A stretch of 64,000 nt of DNA from Marininema halotolerans (lineage in GTDB: Bacteria; Bacillota; Bacilli; Thermoactinomycetales; DSM-45169). A model generated the notes under the pieces. It worked only from the letters and a program-made list of their open reading frames with translations. It was not told the DNA's origin and made no database searches. Shown in pieces: positions 1 through 9,324 of this stretch. Position 1 is the first letter of the stretch. The number at the start of each line of letters is the position of its first letter. The stretch lies in contig NZ_FPAA01000001.1 of assembly GCF_900116235.1 (NCBI RefSeq), positions 372,001 through 436,000 on the forward strand. The letters run 5' to 3'. The translations under genes and the position numbers were made by a program.

Positions 1-777
1 TCTTGGCAATCGATAAAATGAACTTCCTTTAAGCGCTGCATCCACGTAGTTCCACTGCTCACCCTTTTCAAAATAAGCATCTTCAAATTGGTGTTGTACG
101 TAAAATAACCACACGCCTGCCAAGGTTGAAAGCAAGAAGATGGGTCCTTGAATTAAAACAAATGCTTTCCACCCAATTAGCCAACAAAGTCCACCAATGA
201 TTAGAATAAGGGAAAGATTAACGATATAGGTGTTGAGTCGTTCTTTTCTTCTGGCTCCTCTGCGGTTAAATCGATAATTAATCAAGAAGATATACGAAGG
301 CCCCAATCCAAACAAGACGATTGGATTACGATACATGCGGTATGCTAATCGCTTCCACCAGGGCATAGCAAGATACTCATCCACAGTCAGGGTCCATATA
401 TCTCCGACCCCATGGCGATCCAAGTTCCCACTGGTTGCATGGTGAACGGAATGACTATATCGCCACTGATAGAATGGCGAAAAATTTAATATACCCACAA
501 GGGTTCCCACAATTTCATTTGCTCTTTGGTTAGGAAAGAACGAACCATGGCAACAATCATGAAAAATAATAAAGGCCCGTACCAATAAACCAGATGCCAA
601 TATACAAGGAATGATAGTTAACCAATAGGAGATTGATAAACTCCAGTACGCTATATACCAAAGCAGAAAAAACGGGACAAGTGTATTAATGATCTGCCAA
701 ATACTCCGCAAGACACTCGATTGTTCATAAGGCGCTATAATTTTCCGCCAACTTGCTTTCACTCCAGATTCGAACAC
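1..777 (-). CDS. Fatty acid desaturase, membrane di-iron type (3' part beyond window)
   Basis: Membrane di-iron desaturase that would introduce a double bond into acyl chains of membrane lipids. The gene runs off the left edge; 259 codons are visible. The first histidine box is HDCCH followed by GSFF, and the second is HSVHH about 35 residues later. Hydrophobic segments flank both boxes (around residues 25-70 and 150-210 of the visible part), as in DesA/Des-type acyl-lipid desaturases. The third box (HxxHH) must lie beyond the window. I chose the GTG at 777 because GGAGGG sits 10 bases upstream (788-793) and no better start is seen. The gene stands alone; what follows it on its own strand is outside the window. 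The exact regiospecificity cannot be read from the fragment. Confidence 0.88.
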   Translation of the reverse strand, partial: MFESGVKASWRKIIAPYEQSSVLRSIWQIINTLVPFFLLWYIAYWSLSISYWLTIIPCILASGLLVRAFIIFHDCCHGSFFPNQRANEIVGTLVGILNFSPFYQWRYSHSVHHATSGNLDRHGVGDIWTLTVDEYLAMPWWKRLAYRMYRNPIVLFGLGPSYIFLINYRFNRRGARRKERLNTYIVNLSLILIIGGLCWLIGWKAFVLIQGPIFLLSTLAGVWLFYVQHQFEDAYFEKGEQWNYVDAALKGSSFYRLPR

Positions 778-1358
778 TAGAAGATCTCCCTCCAAATTCG
801 GAATACACCCCTACTGCTTCCTCAACCCATAGCCATTCTCATGAAAACAAGATCAATTTTACTACCTTTTACATGGTGATGCATTCACAGTTACCCTCAT
901 GGGTCTAACGCATTCATCTACCCCATCGCCAATTAAAAATGACGCTTCTTTATGATGGTACTTTGTATCCGTGAAATTGGCAAGCAAACACTGTTGTAAA
1001 CAAAAGGAAGAGGCGCTGTCGCCTCTTCCTTTTGGTTTACACCGTAATATAGGGTCTATTACTTATCAGTCACCCATTCATCCCTAAATATACAGGAATG
1101 AAGACCACACCCTATCATCTACTTTTCATCAAATCTACTTGAACACATAAAATATTACATAAAAAATACATTAAAACAACAACATCGATTATTTACTATA
1201 TTATTTTTTATTATTCAACAATCCACATTAATACTTTTATCCAAATCTATCTATAAACTAAATCGATCACTTTGTCCCTTGTTATCCTTCTTTTTGTTGT
1301 TCTAACCCCTGTATCGTACCCAATAAACTGAAGAGAAGAATGTTTTCGAAGGAGGAGC
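778..1358. other. Intergenic region between desaturase and cotJABC
   Basis: About 580 bases with no convincing gene. It holds the desaturase ribosome-binding site, one strong hairpin (1002-1033) and an AT-rich stretch (about 1140-1260) where the sporulation promoter of cotJABC would be expected. I could not fix -10/-35 elements with confidence. Confidence 0.5.
1002..1033. terminator. Hairpin, possible terminator or leader structure
   Basis: Perfect 13-bp inverted repeat (aaaaggaagaggc / gcctcttcctttt) with a 6-base loop. The U-tract on either strand is short. No gene clearly ends here, so it may be a relic terminator or part of a leader upstream of the desaturase. Confidence 0.4.
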
Positions 1359-1601
1359 ATGATGTACACCTATCGGAAATACTACCGGCCATATATCGGC
1401 CCCTTCGATCCCTGTCCTCCCTTGCCATATCGGAGTTACGAAACCCCCCCACAACTCTATCTTGGATTCCAACCATACAATCTGCCTCAAAACTCCCCAC
1501 AAGATGCGCTACGGACCGGAACACTGTGGCCCGATCTTTTTGCTCCCTATCCCAATCCTTATAAGGTTCCCACTTCAGAGGAAGGAGGGGAACAGGATTG
1601 A
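1359..1601 (+). CDS. cotJA: Spore coat-associated protein CotJA
   Basis: Small (80 aa) proline- and tyrosine-rich protein of the outer spore layers. It matches the CotJA pattern: an N-terminal PFDPCPP segment, a central YLGFQP motif and a C-terminal [14 protein letters not shown] segment. A strong AAGGAGGA ribosome-binding site precedes two consecutive ATG codons at 1359 and 1362; either could be used. It is the first gene of cotJABC: its TGA overlaps the TTG start of cotJB. In Bacillus subtilis the operon is mother-cell specific (sigma-E), and CotJA is needed for CotJC assembly; that regulation is known for the family and is inferred here. Confidence 0.92.
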   Translation: MMYTYRKYYRPYIGPFDPCPPLPYRSYETPPQLYLGFQPYNLPQNSPQDALRTGTLWPDLFAPYPNPYKVPTSEEGGEQD

Positions 1602-1879
1602 CAGAAAAGCAGTCGAGTAATAATGAGTCCACCCAAGCCTACTACACCCTACTCAAGCAAATTCAGGCCCTCGACTTTGTCCTTGTGGAATTAACCCTCT
1701 ACCTCGATACCCATCCCGAAGATACCCAAGCCATCCAACAATTTAATACGACCTCGCTACAAAGCAATCAATTAAAACAACAATATCAACAGCTATATGG
1801 CCCACTGTACCAATTTGGTGCTAGTCCCTCTGGAACCCCCTGGAATTGGAAGGATGCCCCTTGGCCCTGGCAGGTGTAA
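1598..1879 (+). CDS. cotJB: Spore coat protein CotJB
   Basis: 93-residue protein of the CotJB family, second gene of the cotJ operon. Typical features are the N-terminal [18 protein letters not shown] segment, the LYLDTHPED motif and a C-terminal GPLYQFG..P...PW.W.DAPWPW tail rich in tryptophan. It starts at TTG 1598, overlapping the cotJA stop codon by four bases, which indicates translational coupling. There is no signal peptide or membrane segment, as expected for a protein placed on the forespore from the mother-cell cytoplasm. Length agrees with the family (about 80-100 aa). Confidence 0.9.
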   Translation: MTEKQSSNNESTQAYYTLLKQIQALDFVLVELTLYLDTHPEDTQAIQQFNTTSLQSNQLKQQYQQLYGPLYQFGASPSGTPWNWKDAPWPWQV

Positions 1880-1900
1880 TCATGGGAGGAGGAAGTACTT

Positions 1901-2470
1901 TTGTGGATTTATGAAAAGAAATTACAATACCCCGTCCGGGTCAATAAGTGCGATCCCCGGATGGCTAAGTATCTGATTGAACAATATGGGGGTGCAGATG
2001 GCGAATTAGCCGCCGCTCTTCGTTATTTGAACCAGCGATATACGCTACCAGAAAAAGTGATTGGCCTTGTGAATGACATCGGAACCGAGGAATTGTCTCA
2101 CTTAGAAATGATTGCAACCATGGTTTATAAATTAACGAAGGATGCAACAGCCGAGCAGATGAAAGAAGCAGGACTTGGCGCACATTATGCCAGCCATGAT
2201 AAAGCCCTATTCTTTAATGACGCCTCAGGGAACCCCTTTTCAGCCACTTATTTTACTGCCAAGGGTGACCCCATCGCCGACCTCTACGAAGATATTGCCG
2301 CCGAAGAAAAGGCACGCGCCACCTATCAATGGCTGATTAACATGACCGATGACACCGACCTCATCGATAGCCTCACTTTCCTAAGAGAACGAGAAATCAT
2401 TCATTCCCAGCGCTTTCGGGAAGCTGTAGAGATTATTAAAGAAGATCAGTCCACTAAAAAAATCTTTTAA
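1901..2470 (+). CDS. cotJC: Spore coat manganese-catalase-like protein CotJC
   Basis: 189-residue member of the ferritin-like manganese catalase family, third gene of cotJABC. The helical bundle carries the di-metal ligands expected for the family: Glu in GADGELAAALRYL, the EELSHLEM segment, the EDIAAEEKARA helix and a late EIIHSQRF Glu/His pair. The call therefore implies a peroxide-detoxifying or structural role at the spore surface. It starts at TTG 1901, with GGAGGAGG about ten bases upstream. The protein begins with the typical MW.YEKKLQYPV sequence. The gene is followed directly by a strong terminator, so the operon ends here. Confidence 0.92.
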   Translation: MWIYEKKLQYPVRVNKCDPRMAKYLIEQYGGADGELAAALRYLNQRYTLPEKVIGLVNDIGTEELSHLEMIATMVYKLTKDATAEQMKEAGLGAHYASHDKALFFNDASGNPFSATYFTAKGDPIADLYEDIAAEEKARATYQWLINMTDDTDLIDSLTFLREREIIHSQRFREAVEIIKEDQSTKKIF

Positions 2471-2474
2471 TGAA

Positions 2475-2527
2475 TGAACATAAAAAAAACAGACCGCAAT
2501 ATATAGCGGTCTGTTTTTTTTATGTTC
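2475..2527. terminator. Bidirectional terminator between cotJC and the EEP gene
   Basis: Long perfect inverted repeat with arms 2475-2497 and 2506-2527 (core acagaccgc / gcggtctgt), with A/T runs on both sides. It can serve the convergent genes cotJC (+) and the EEP-fold gene (-). Confidence 0.9.
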
Positions 2528-2544
2528 AAGTAACGTTAGGTGTC

Positions 2545-3513
2545 TTAGGGTGTGAGGCGAAAGCGGGCTACAAGGCCTGCATAAAGAGAAGGCCAAAGGG
2601 GAGGAGTGCGTGAACGCTGACTTATCCCTACTCGGCCAATACCTAGCAAATTCAATCGCCTACGAGGCCGATATAAGATATAGTCCACTCGCTGGGAGAG
2701 GGTACTTTGAGTATTTAACAGATTGAAGTTTTGACAACAGGTGTTGCCAACACCTCTACCCCCAACACGCCACGCATCCGTATACCCTGCTTGAAGGAAT
2801 TGCCGATATGTGGGTGCATTGATATTGGCATCGCTTTTAAAATCGCCTACTAAAATAGTAGGAATCGCGCGTCGATTTAAGCTTTGAATCAGTTGTGTGG
2901 CTTGAGCCATCCGAATGGGTGCAGCCGCAGCGGAGGATTGCAGACGGGTGTTTACAAAACGAAACACGGTTCCGTATGCCCTTACATCGACAGAGGACCA
3001 CCCTAAATTCACAACCGTCCGTTGTCCTCCCACCGTGGTAACGAGGTTTGTGGAAAAGGTATTGTTTTGAACATTGGAGTAGGTAAAAGGAGCATTTACA
3101 CGGGCGAGTATGACATTTCGATCAAGAGTACGAATGAGATATCCCGTCGTGGATAGACTCCGGCCACTAAAATTATTTCCTACAGCAATGGGGCGATAAT
3201 TTAATCCCTGTTGTCGCAATGCACGAAGCAAAATCGTGAGAAAGTCGTAGGTTACCCGAGGCGCGCTGGTACCAATGAAAGGAATAAGCTCTACTCGACT
3301 CATTTCTTGCAATCCAATAAGATCTGGGCTCGTTTTTTTAATTTCTTGCGCAATGGACCTCGCGCGTAATGGAAAATTATTAGCAAGAAATTGTTGCAAG
3401 AGTTCGGTAGCAAGGGGAGGGAGTTGTGCCCGTGTGGTTTGAAGAATAAGATTTAAATTGGCACCCAAATAGACATTATAATCCATAACGGAGACGTTTC
3501 GATTTCTTACCAT
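2545..3513 (-). CDS. Endonuclease/exonuclease/phosphatase-fold protein with altered active site
   Basis: 322-residue intracellular protein of the EEP superfamily (DNase I / exonuclease III fold). Recognisable family motifs are YNVYLGAN (residues 12-19), LIGLQE with Glu70, VGDFKSD (222-228) and RVDYIL (275-280). Several catalytic positions are changed: the usual NTHL is NTRL (Arg190), GDFN is GDFK (Lys226), and the C-terminal S-D-H-x-G-L motif reads S-L-Y-A-G-L (Leu310-Tyr311). The reading frame is intact and the codons are clear, so this is not a frameshift. It is rich in arginine and has no signal peptide. The likely outcome is a non-catalytic, perhaps nucleic-acid- or phosphate-binding, protein. 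It is monocistronic, between two hairpins. Fold assignment is good; function unknown. Confidence 0.75.
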   Translation of the reverse strand: MVRNRNVSVMDYNVYLGANLNLILQTTRAQLPPLATELLQQFLANNFPLRARSIAQEIKKTSPDLIGLQEMSRVELIPFIGTSAPRVTYDFLTILLRALRQQGLNYRPIAVGNNFSGRSLSTTGYLIRTLDRNVILARVNAPFTYSNVQNNTFSTNLVTTVGGQRTVVNLGWSSVDVRAYGTVFRFVNTRLQSSAAAAPIRMAQATQLIQSLNRRAIPTILVGDFKSDANINAPTYRQFLQAGYTDAWRVGGRGVGNTCCQNFNLLNTQSTLSQRVDYILYRPRRRLNLLGIGRVGISQRSRTPPLWPSLYAGLVARFRLTP

Positions 3514-3642
3514 TACTACCCTTCTTTCTAGTAGAATACTAGATTATATGAAAGAAGGATTAAGGGAGACACGGCAGGTGTGTTGAGTGATTTTTCAGAC
3601 AGCACTCCAAAACCTTGAAAGGATGGAAGTATTCTCGGCGCA

Positions 3643-3692
3643 ATGAATAGAAAAAGGTGCCCCCATTCATGAGAGCACCTTTTTCTATTCAT
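3643..3692. terminator. Terminator downstream of the aldo/keto reductase gene
   Basis: Perfect 18-bp inverted repeat (3643-3660 and 3675-3692; core aaaaaggtgc / gcacctttt) with T-runs in both directions. It lies just past the stop of the minus-strand aldo/keto reductase gene. Confidence 0.85.
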
Positions 3693-3728
3693 TCAGCTTC
3701 GCTTTATATAATTGGATAAACTCTTCCA

Positions 3729-4574
3729 TTAATTAAAATCAATCATAAACTCATCCGGACTTGGACCGATACGCTCCTCTCGATTCAACTCATCAATGAG
3801 CGCCATGTCCTCAGAAGAAAGGGTGAAGTCAAAGATATCCGCATTGGAACGAATGCGATGTTCTTTAACCGATTTTGGAATGGTAACCACGCCATTTTGA
3901 ATATCCCAGCGTAAAATAATCTGCGCTACACTTTTCCCATGGCGATCAGCGATCTTTTGCAGAGTGGAATGATTGAGTAATCCCCCTTGCATTAGTGGAC
4001 TCCATGCTTCTAAACGGATGCCTTGTTGCTGACAATATGCGGCCAATTCCTTTTGTGCGAGGCGGGGGTGATATTCCACCTGATTGACCGCTGGCACCGT
4101 ATCCGTGCGTTGGATCAATTCCTGTAAGTGATGAACTTGAAAATTACATACCCCAATCGCCCGGGCTCTTCCCTCCTTCTGAAGGTGCTCCAAGGCACGC
4201 CACGTATCAATATAACGATCCTTCCCAGGCCAATGAATTAGATATAAGTCAACATAGTCCAAGCCCAATCGTGCTAGACTCTCATCAAAGGCATTCAATG
4301 TCTTGTCATACCCTTGATCCCGGTTCCATACCTTTGTCGTTACAAAGATTTCTTCACGGGGAACACCTGATTGACGAATGCCACGTCCAACCCCTTCTTC
4401 ATTGCCATAGATCATCGCTGTATCAATGCTGCGATATCCGAAGCGGAGGGCTGTGGATACGGCTTCCTCTACTTCCTGTCCTCGTGCTTGCCAGACACCC
4501 AGACCAAGCCATGGCATATTTACACCGTTATTTAACGTAACCGTATCAGAAAGCGTGTGGGGAATACTCATCAT
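3729..4574 (-). CDS. Aldo/keto reductase
   Basis: 281-residue NADPH-dependent aldo/keto reductase of the 2,5-diketo-gluconate reductase-like group (YvgN/YtbE relatives), expected to reduce aldehydes such as methylglyoxal in the cytoplasm. The (alpha/beta)8 barrel signatures are present: FGYRSIDTAMIYGNEEGVG contains the catalytic Asp and Tyr, VTTKVWN the Lys, and YLIHWPG the His. The C-terminal IPKSVKEHRIRSN segment is the NADPH phosphate-binding motif. The start has two ATGs in tandem behind GGAGGAGG. Upstream on the same strand lies an acetyltransferase gene, 144 bases away. The physiological substrate cannot be inferred. Confidence 0.92.
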   Translation of the reverse strand: MMSIPHTLSDTVTLNNGVNMPWLGLGVWQARGQEVEEAVSTALRFGYRSIDTAMIYGNEEGVGRGIRQSGVPREEIFVTTKVWNRDQGYDKTLNAFDESLARLGLDYVDLYLIHWPGKDRYIDTWRALEHLQKEGRARAIGVCNFQVHHLQELIQRTDTVPAVNQVEYHPRLAQKELAAYCQQQGIRLEAWSPLMQGGLLNHSTLQKIADRHGKSVAQIILRWDIQNGVVTIPKSVKEHRIRSNADIFDFTLSSEDMALIDELNREERIGPSPDEFMIDFN

Positions 4575-4718
4575 CTACCTCCTCCATTGACTGTAATCCT
4601 TCTATGCTCTTTGGGACTTATATAGTACCCCGCCCAGAAGTATTACCACCTAAAGGAGGTTCGTACACCTCTATTAAAGAAGAAACGATCATTTTTTCCA
4701 ATTTCTTTTCTCTACAAC

Positions 4719-5279
4719 TCACGAAACAAACTTCCCCATGTATAACTCATCGACATATTCCCCGTTTAACCAGGCTTGCTGTGGACGACGTCCTTCTACC
4801 TTAAAACCCGTCTTTTCGTATAATTGAACCGCACGTTCATTATTGGCCCAAACATCCAGGTTAATTTTTCGTATTGCCGGATGTGATTCTGCCCAAGTGA
4901 CCGAATACTCAAGTAGATTTTTACCCAGCCCAAACCCTCGAACTTGTGACGTTAACCACGTACGGAATTTAACAATATGATCACTGGTGCCTCTTAATCC
5001 CCGTCTGAGGATCGCTGCCCCAACAATTTGCTGATCGACAAGCACCACCGTATACATCCCGCCATCCCGTTGAATCGAAAGGATTTCTTCTCGTTGTTGA
5101 TTGATGTTGGGTAGGGATTCAGGTGTTTCATTTAAATAGATTCCCTCCCCAACCACATGTGCCAATTGATTGTATAACTCTTCAGCATCCTCCCCACAAG
5201 CAGGACGTATGAGAAGCACATGCCCATCCTGTTCCCATTGTTGTACCTTTTGAAAGGGTTGGTATTGTGTAGTTACCAT
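4719..5279 (-). CDS. GNAT family N-acetyltransferase
   Basis: 186-residue acetyl-CoA-dependent N-acetyltransferase. The core fold is visible: the IRPACGEDAEELYNQL opening strand-helix, the central VGAAILRRGL strand, the acetyl-CoA pyrophosphate loop in VRGFGLGKNLLEYS, and the final ERAVQLYEKTGFKVEG motif typical of RimI-like members. It is transcribed on the minus strand, upstream of the aldo/keto reductase gene. The start ATG at 5279 follows AAAAGGAGTATACCGT. The substrate (protein N-terminus, polyamine, small molecule) is not determined. Confidence 0.9.
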   Translation of the reverse strand: MVTTQYQPFQKVQQWEQDGHVLLIRPACGEDAEELYNQLAHVVGEGIYLNETPESLPNINQQREEILSIQRDGGMYTVVLVDQQIVGAAILRRGLRGTSDHIVKFRTWLTSQVRGFGLGKNLLEYSVTWAESHPAIRKINLDVWANNERAVQLYEKTGFKVEGRRPQQAWLNGEYVDELYMGKFVS

Positions 5280-5376
5280 ACGGTATACTCCTTTTTACTC
5301 ATGACAAATAGATGGTGCTCCTAGTATGTCGATCGATCTTCTTTTCTATGTTGAACCCTACTTCAAAGCCAACAAA

Positions 5377-5403
5377 AAAAAAGACACCTGTTGTGCCTTT
5401 TTT
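5377..5403 (-). terminator. Terminator downstream of the J-domain/VanW gene
   Basis: On the minus strand a short GGCAC / GTGTC hairpin with a 5-base loop is flanked by A-rich sequence and followed by a run of nine T. It fits the end of the J-domain/VanW transcription unit. Confidence 0.65.
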
Positions 5404-5479
5404 ATCATGGGATCACCCTAGATGATGCTAAGCAATCTTCTGATCATTCACCAAGCCACCCTCGGTGTTCACTTTGCGA

Positions 5480-7153
5480 TCAATTTCTCGTGCGACTCGT
5501 TATGAGGACTCGATCCATTCCATCCGCAGCGGTAACTGGATCAGGGGGGTTCTCTGCATTGCCTCCAACGGTATCCCCGTCCTCCGTATTGGGATCATCT
5601 CCACCGGTTGTTGTCGAAGGGTCACCTCCTGTCGTCTCCGTCCCCGTATCTTCACCTCCAGTAGTCGCACCTGGCTGATTAGGTGGATTCCAAGGCCCCG
5701 CATCGGTGGTCGCTGGGGCAGTCGAAGTCGAATCACCGTCCCCTGACTCATGATGCCCTCGATCTTCATGACTACCGTCATCGTGATGACGATCGCTATT
5801 ATCTGAATCCGATTTATCTTCTTTGGATTCTTTCGTACCTTGCTTAATCGTCTTCTCATCCAAAACCGCAGAAGGTCGTTTGGGGTCTTTGGCTGCTTCT
5901 TCCCTTGGCAGATTTGTCAGTGCAGCCACCACTGTACGAGGAACTGCTTTTGCATCCGGTGTTGAAAAAATCTCAATACGAATATAGTTGGTTCCCATTT
6001 CACTCTTAATTAAAATGGGTTCTTTCAGGTTATTGCGAAATTCATAATCGGGTGTATCCCATGCAACAGTCGCATCTCGCCCTTTTGGAATATAGGTATC
6101 CTGTCGATTAAACGAAAAACGATAAACCGTCTCAAGCCCTGCTGCATCCACACTATTAAATAAGGTGGAGGAGGTTTGTGAAACCCCTCCACCGATTCCT
6201 TCACTAAATTCCGCCGCCATTTTTTGTGCGACGGGTAAATAGCCTCTTTGAGCTCGACGTTCACCTACCACTTGATTAAAGGAAAATAGTTTGCCAGGAT
6301 TGATAATGCGATTATTGAGCGCTTTCGCAGACTCCCGAATGTTGTGGACTCGATTGATATTTTGGTTATTAAAATAGGTGGTGTAGGTACCGATGCGTTG
6401 TTGATCACACGTTGTTAAATCCTTCTTAGTCACATGAGGAAGATCCTTTTTCATGGGGAGGGACTGTGGTTTGTTCAACATCTGATTCACCTTAGGTAGC
6501 CAATCCTCCCGGATTTTTTCAATATCAAGAACCTGCCCAACTTTTCCTGGTTCGACCTTTTCCCCCCACCGCGTAAGCGTCGCATCTTGTGCGGGTTCAT
6601 TCACTTCCTTACCAATTTTGTTCAACCAATGAAGGATGGATTCTTGGTCTAAGGTTGCTGGGTCTTTACCATTGTAGCCGACTTTTTTCAAATCCATCTT
6701 CCACTCTTTATCCCCATTAGCCAAGACCAAATTCATGGGATCACTAAACTTACCGGTTAACCAAAAATAAGAAAAAATTAAGAGAGCAACTAAAAAGAGT
6801 GCCAATAAACTAACAGCAAACCAACTTTTCGCCTTTTTTTGCGGCTGTACCTCATTATAACGCTTGGCATAGCGGCGCCAGCCTGGAGAAAACTCTTTAC
6901 GAAGTTCTAAATCGATTTCATCCATCGGTGCGACTTCTTCCGGTTGTTGCTCAGGCGTTACACCCGGGGACGGATCGTTTTTCTGTTGCGTCAACCGTTC
7001 GTAGGCACTTCTAACTTCCCGAAAGCGGCGTTCGGCTGATACAGATGGATTGACATCGGGATGGTACAACCGTACAAGACGGCGATAGGCCCGTTTAATC
7101 TCCATCTCGGATGCATTTTTGGCGACTCCCAAAACCTCATAATCGTCTCTCAT
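5480..7153 (-). CDS. J-domain / transmembrane / VanW fusion protein
   Basis: 557-residue three-part protein. Residues 1-57 form a DnaJ-type J-domain with the HPD signature at 31-33. Residues 111-133 form a single membrane helix. Beyond it lie a region like the peptidoglycan-binding segment found in front of VanW domains (about 135-225) and a VanW domain (about 248-385, with [13 protein letters not shown] and [16 protein letters not shown]). The last 130 residues are low-complexity, Asp/Gly/Thr/Pro-rich and probably disordered on the cell surface. The topology places the J-domain in the cytoplasm and VanW outside. VanW-type proteins (YoaR) are normally anchored without a J-domain, so this fusion is unusual. 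The start ATG follows GGAAGGAAGACACCG. The gene lies alone between two terminators. No biochemical role for VanW is established. Confidence 0.85.
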   Translation of the reverse strand: MRDDYEVLGVAKNASEMEIKRAYRRLVRLYHPDVNPSVSAERRFREVRSAYERLTQQKNDPSPGVTPEQQPEEVAPMDEIDLELRKEFSPGWRRYAKRYNEVQPQKKAKSWFAVSLLALFLVALLIFSYFWLTGKFSDPMNLVLANGDKEWKMDLKKVGYNGKDPATLDQESILHWLNKIGKEVNEPAQDATLTRWGEKVEPGKVGQVLDIEKIREDWLPKVNQMLNKPQSLPMKKDLPHVTKKDLTTCDQQRIGTYTTYFNNQNINRVHNIRESAKALNNRIINPGKLFSFNQVVGERRAQRGYLPVAQKMAAEFSEGIGGGVSQTSSTLFNSVDAAGLETVYRFSFNRQDTYIPKGRDATVAWDTPDYEFRNNLKEPILIKSEMGTNYIRIEIFSTPDAKAVPRTVVAALTNLPREEAAKDPKRPSAVLDEKTIKQGTKESKEDKSDSDNSDRHHDDGSHEDRGHHESGDGDSTSTAPATTDAGPWNPPNQPGATTGGEDTGTETTGGDPSTTTGGDDPNTEDGDTVGGNAENPPDPVTAADGMDRVLITSRTRN

Positions 7154-7186
7154 CGGTGTCTTCCTTCCGAGTCATTCATTAGAAAA

Positions 7187-7214
7187 ATCTCCACGGGAAT
7201 CCGCCCGTGGAGAT
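7187..7214 (-). terminator. Terminator downstream of fadF
   Basis: Perfect 11-bp stem (atctccacggg / cccgtggagat) with a 6-base loop. It is followed by TTTTTCT on the minus strand, just after the fadF stop codon. Confidence 0.9.
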
Positions 7215-7233
7215 CCTATACTTAAAGTGCGGA

Positions 7234-9324
7234 TTAATGAACGCCAGGTGCGACTTCAGCTGGTTTCTCATCAAAATCCACAGAGAGTGCCAACACTTCA
7301 GCCACGTCCATTGTTTTCACTTCATCCTCAACTTCTTTTGCCTTCGTCCCATCACTCATCATCGTCAAGCAATAAGGACAAGCGCTACCAATGACACTCG
7401 GCTTAACAGCAAGAGCCTGTTCGGTACGAGCCGTATTTACCCGTACACCCGATTGCTCCTCGACCCACATCATGCCACCGCCAGCACCACAGCACATTCC
7501 ATTCTCCCGTTTCCGTTCCATCTCTACCAATTCTACACCAGGAATCGATTTAAGGATATAGCGGGGATTATCAAACTCTTCATTATAACGACCCAAGTAA
7601 CAGGAATCGTGATAGGTAATCCGCTCTTTCACCTCATGAACCGGCTTTAAGCGCCCTTCACGCATGAGTTGAGCCAACAATTGAGTGTGGTGGTATACTT
7701 CCACGCCTTCGAGACCAAAGTCAGGATACTCATTCTTAAATACATTGTAAGCATGAGGATCCGCTGTAACAATCTTTTTCACACCATGTTTCTCAAAGGT
7801 TGCGATGTTGTCCATTGCCAGTTGCTGGAACAAGAACTCATTCCCCATCCGTCGTGCGGTATCGCCGGAGTTTTTCTCTTTCTTACCGAGCGTAGCAAAT
7901 TTCACGCCCGCATGATCCAGCAATTGCACCAAAGCACGCGTGATTTTTTGACTCCGGTTATCATAGGAGCCCATCGATCCGACAAAGAAGAGGTACTCAA
8001 AATCCTTCTCTTCCTTTACCGTAGGTGCATTCAATCCTTCTTCCAAGCCCTCGGTCCATTTTTCCCGATCCTTACGACTAATTCCCCAAGGATTCCCTTG
8101 CCGCTCAATGTTGTTAAAGGTCCGAGTCGCTTCTGCAGGCATTTCTCCTTGGGTCATGACCAAGTGGCGACGCATATCAATAATTTTATCCACATGCTCA
8201 TTCGAAACAGGACATGCATCTTCGCAGTTCCGACAGGTTGTACAAGCCCACAGCTCTTCTTCTGTAATGACATCACCAATCAAATTGATCGGATATTCGT
8301 AGGTACCATCTTCTTCCTTCGATACCGTCATATTGGTTGCTGAATTCGCACCAGCAAAGGCAAAAGTAGGCATCCAAGGGCTATTCGACGTAATAGCAGA
8401 TCCCTTTTCGGTCAAATGATCCCGCATCTTAACCAAAAGATCCATTGGAGAAAGCATCTTCCCAGTGCCTGCCGCAGGACATACATTGGTACAACGGCCG
8501 CACTCCACACAAGCATATAGGTCAATCAATTGTTTTTGATTAAATTGTTCGATTTTGCTTTTCCCGTATTCGGTGATCGACTCATCTTCAAAGTCAATCG
8601 GAGTTAACTTAGGAGGTCCTTGTCGCTTGAATAACGTGTTAATCGGTCCCACAAGCAAGTGAAAGTGCTTCGATTGGGGGACATACACAAGGAAAGAAAG
8701 AACCACAAGCGCATGAATCCACCAGAAAACATAGAACATGACCTCAGCAGATCCCGTCGACATCCATTCAAAAAACATGGAAATTGTACCCGAAATGGGG
8801 GTAGCCCAGGCTGGGAGAGTATGCCCTTGCCATACATGTTCAAAACTTGCACCCAGCAAGATTGAGAACATCAACGGAATCAGGAACAAATAAACCAATC
8901 CAGCTTTAAATCCCCGCTTCAAACGAGCCAGTTTTTCAATATACCGACGATAAAAGGCATACAGGGTCGCTACCAATACGGCAAAGGTGGTAATTTCCTG
9001 TAACAGATTAAATACAGGGTATGCTGGTAGTGGCAAGTGATACTTGCCTCCCGTTAGCCCTTTAATAAAAAGATCCAACGCACCAAATTGAATAAGAATA
9101 AAGCCATAAAACATCACAACGTGCATCCAACCGCTCTTCTTATCCTTTAAGAGCTTCTTTTGACCAAAAACATTGGTCCAAAATGATTGCCAATCCGTCT
9201 TCAGATCCGCCGGTTCCCCTAATTTGAGAAAGGTATAACGACCATAGATCGCCCTCGCAGCTAGGAAAAAACCATAACCAAAAACGGCGAGGAAGAGGAT
9301 GAGGTTAATCGTTTGAAAAGTCAA
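7234..9324 (-). CDS. fadF: FadF-type iron-sulfur membrane reductase (heterodisulfide reductase-related)
   Basis: About 696-residue membrane iron-sulfur protein related to B. subtilis YwjF/FadF, thought to pass electrons from fatty-acid beta-oxidation (acyl-CoA dehydrogenase/ETF) to the quinone pool. The N-terminal 240 residues have about six membrane helices like the haem-b subunit of nitrate reductase. Then come two [4Fe-4S] motifs (CVECGRCTNVCP and CTTCRNCEDACP) and two cysteine-rich CCG domains (CYLGRYNE, CCGAGGG and CPYCLT). An upstream ATG at 9405 has no ribosome-binding site. The TTG at 9324 follows GGAG with 8 bases and gives the N-terminus typical of the family, so it is preferred. 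A FadR-like operator lies upstream at 9497-9514. It is not followed by acdA as in B. subtilis. Confidence 0.87.
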   Translation of the reverse strand: MTFQTINLILFLAVFGYGFFLAARAIYGRYTFLKLGEPADLKTDWQSFWTNVFGQKKLLKDKKSGWMHVVMFYGFILIQFGALDLFIKGLTGGKYHLPLPAYPVFNLLQEITTFAVLVATLYAFYRRYIEKLARLKRGFKAGLVYLFLIPLMFSILLGASFEHVWQGHTLPAWATPISGTISMFFEWMSTGSAEVMFYVFWWIHALVVLSFLVYVPQSKHFHLLVGPINTLFKRQGPPKLTPIDFEDESITEYGKSKIEQFNQKQLIDLYACVECGRCTNVCPAAGTGKMLSPMDLLVKMRDHLTEKGSAITSNSPWMPTFAFAGANSATNMTVSKEEDGTYEYPINLIGDVITEEELWACTTCRNCEDACPVSNEHVDKIIDMRRHLVMTQGEMPAEATRTFNNIERQGNPWGISRKDREKWTEGLEEGLNAPTVKEEKDFEYLFFVGSMGSYDNRSQKITRALVQLLDHAGVKFATLGKKEKNSGDTARRMGNEFLFQQLAMDNIATFEKHGVKKIVTADPHAYNVFKNEYPDFGLEGVEVYHHTQLLAQLMREGRLKPVHEVKERITYHDSCYLGRYNEEFDNPRYILKSIPGVELVEMERKRENGMCCGAGGGMMWVEEQSGVRVNTARTEQALAVKPSVIGSACPYCLTMMSDGTKAKEVEDEVKTMDVAEVLALSVDFDEKPAEVAPGVH

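Noticed and set aside
4640-4720. Possible T-box or attenuator (accacc...ggaggt pairing) between the acetyltransferase and aldo/keto reductase genes
   Set aside because: No T-box core, no specifier and only short stems; neither downstream gene is an amino-acid gene.
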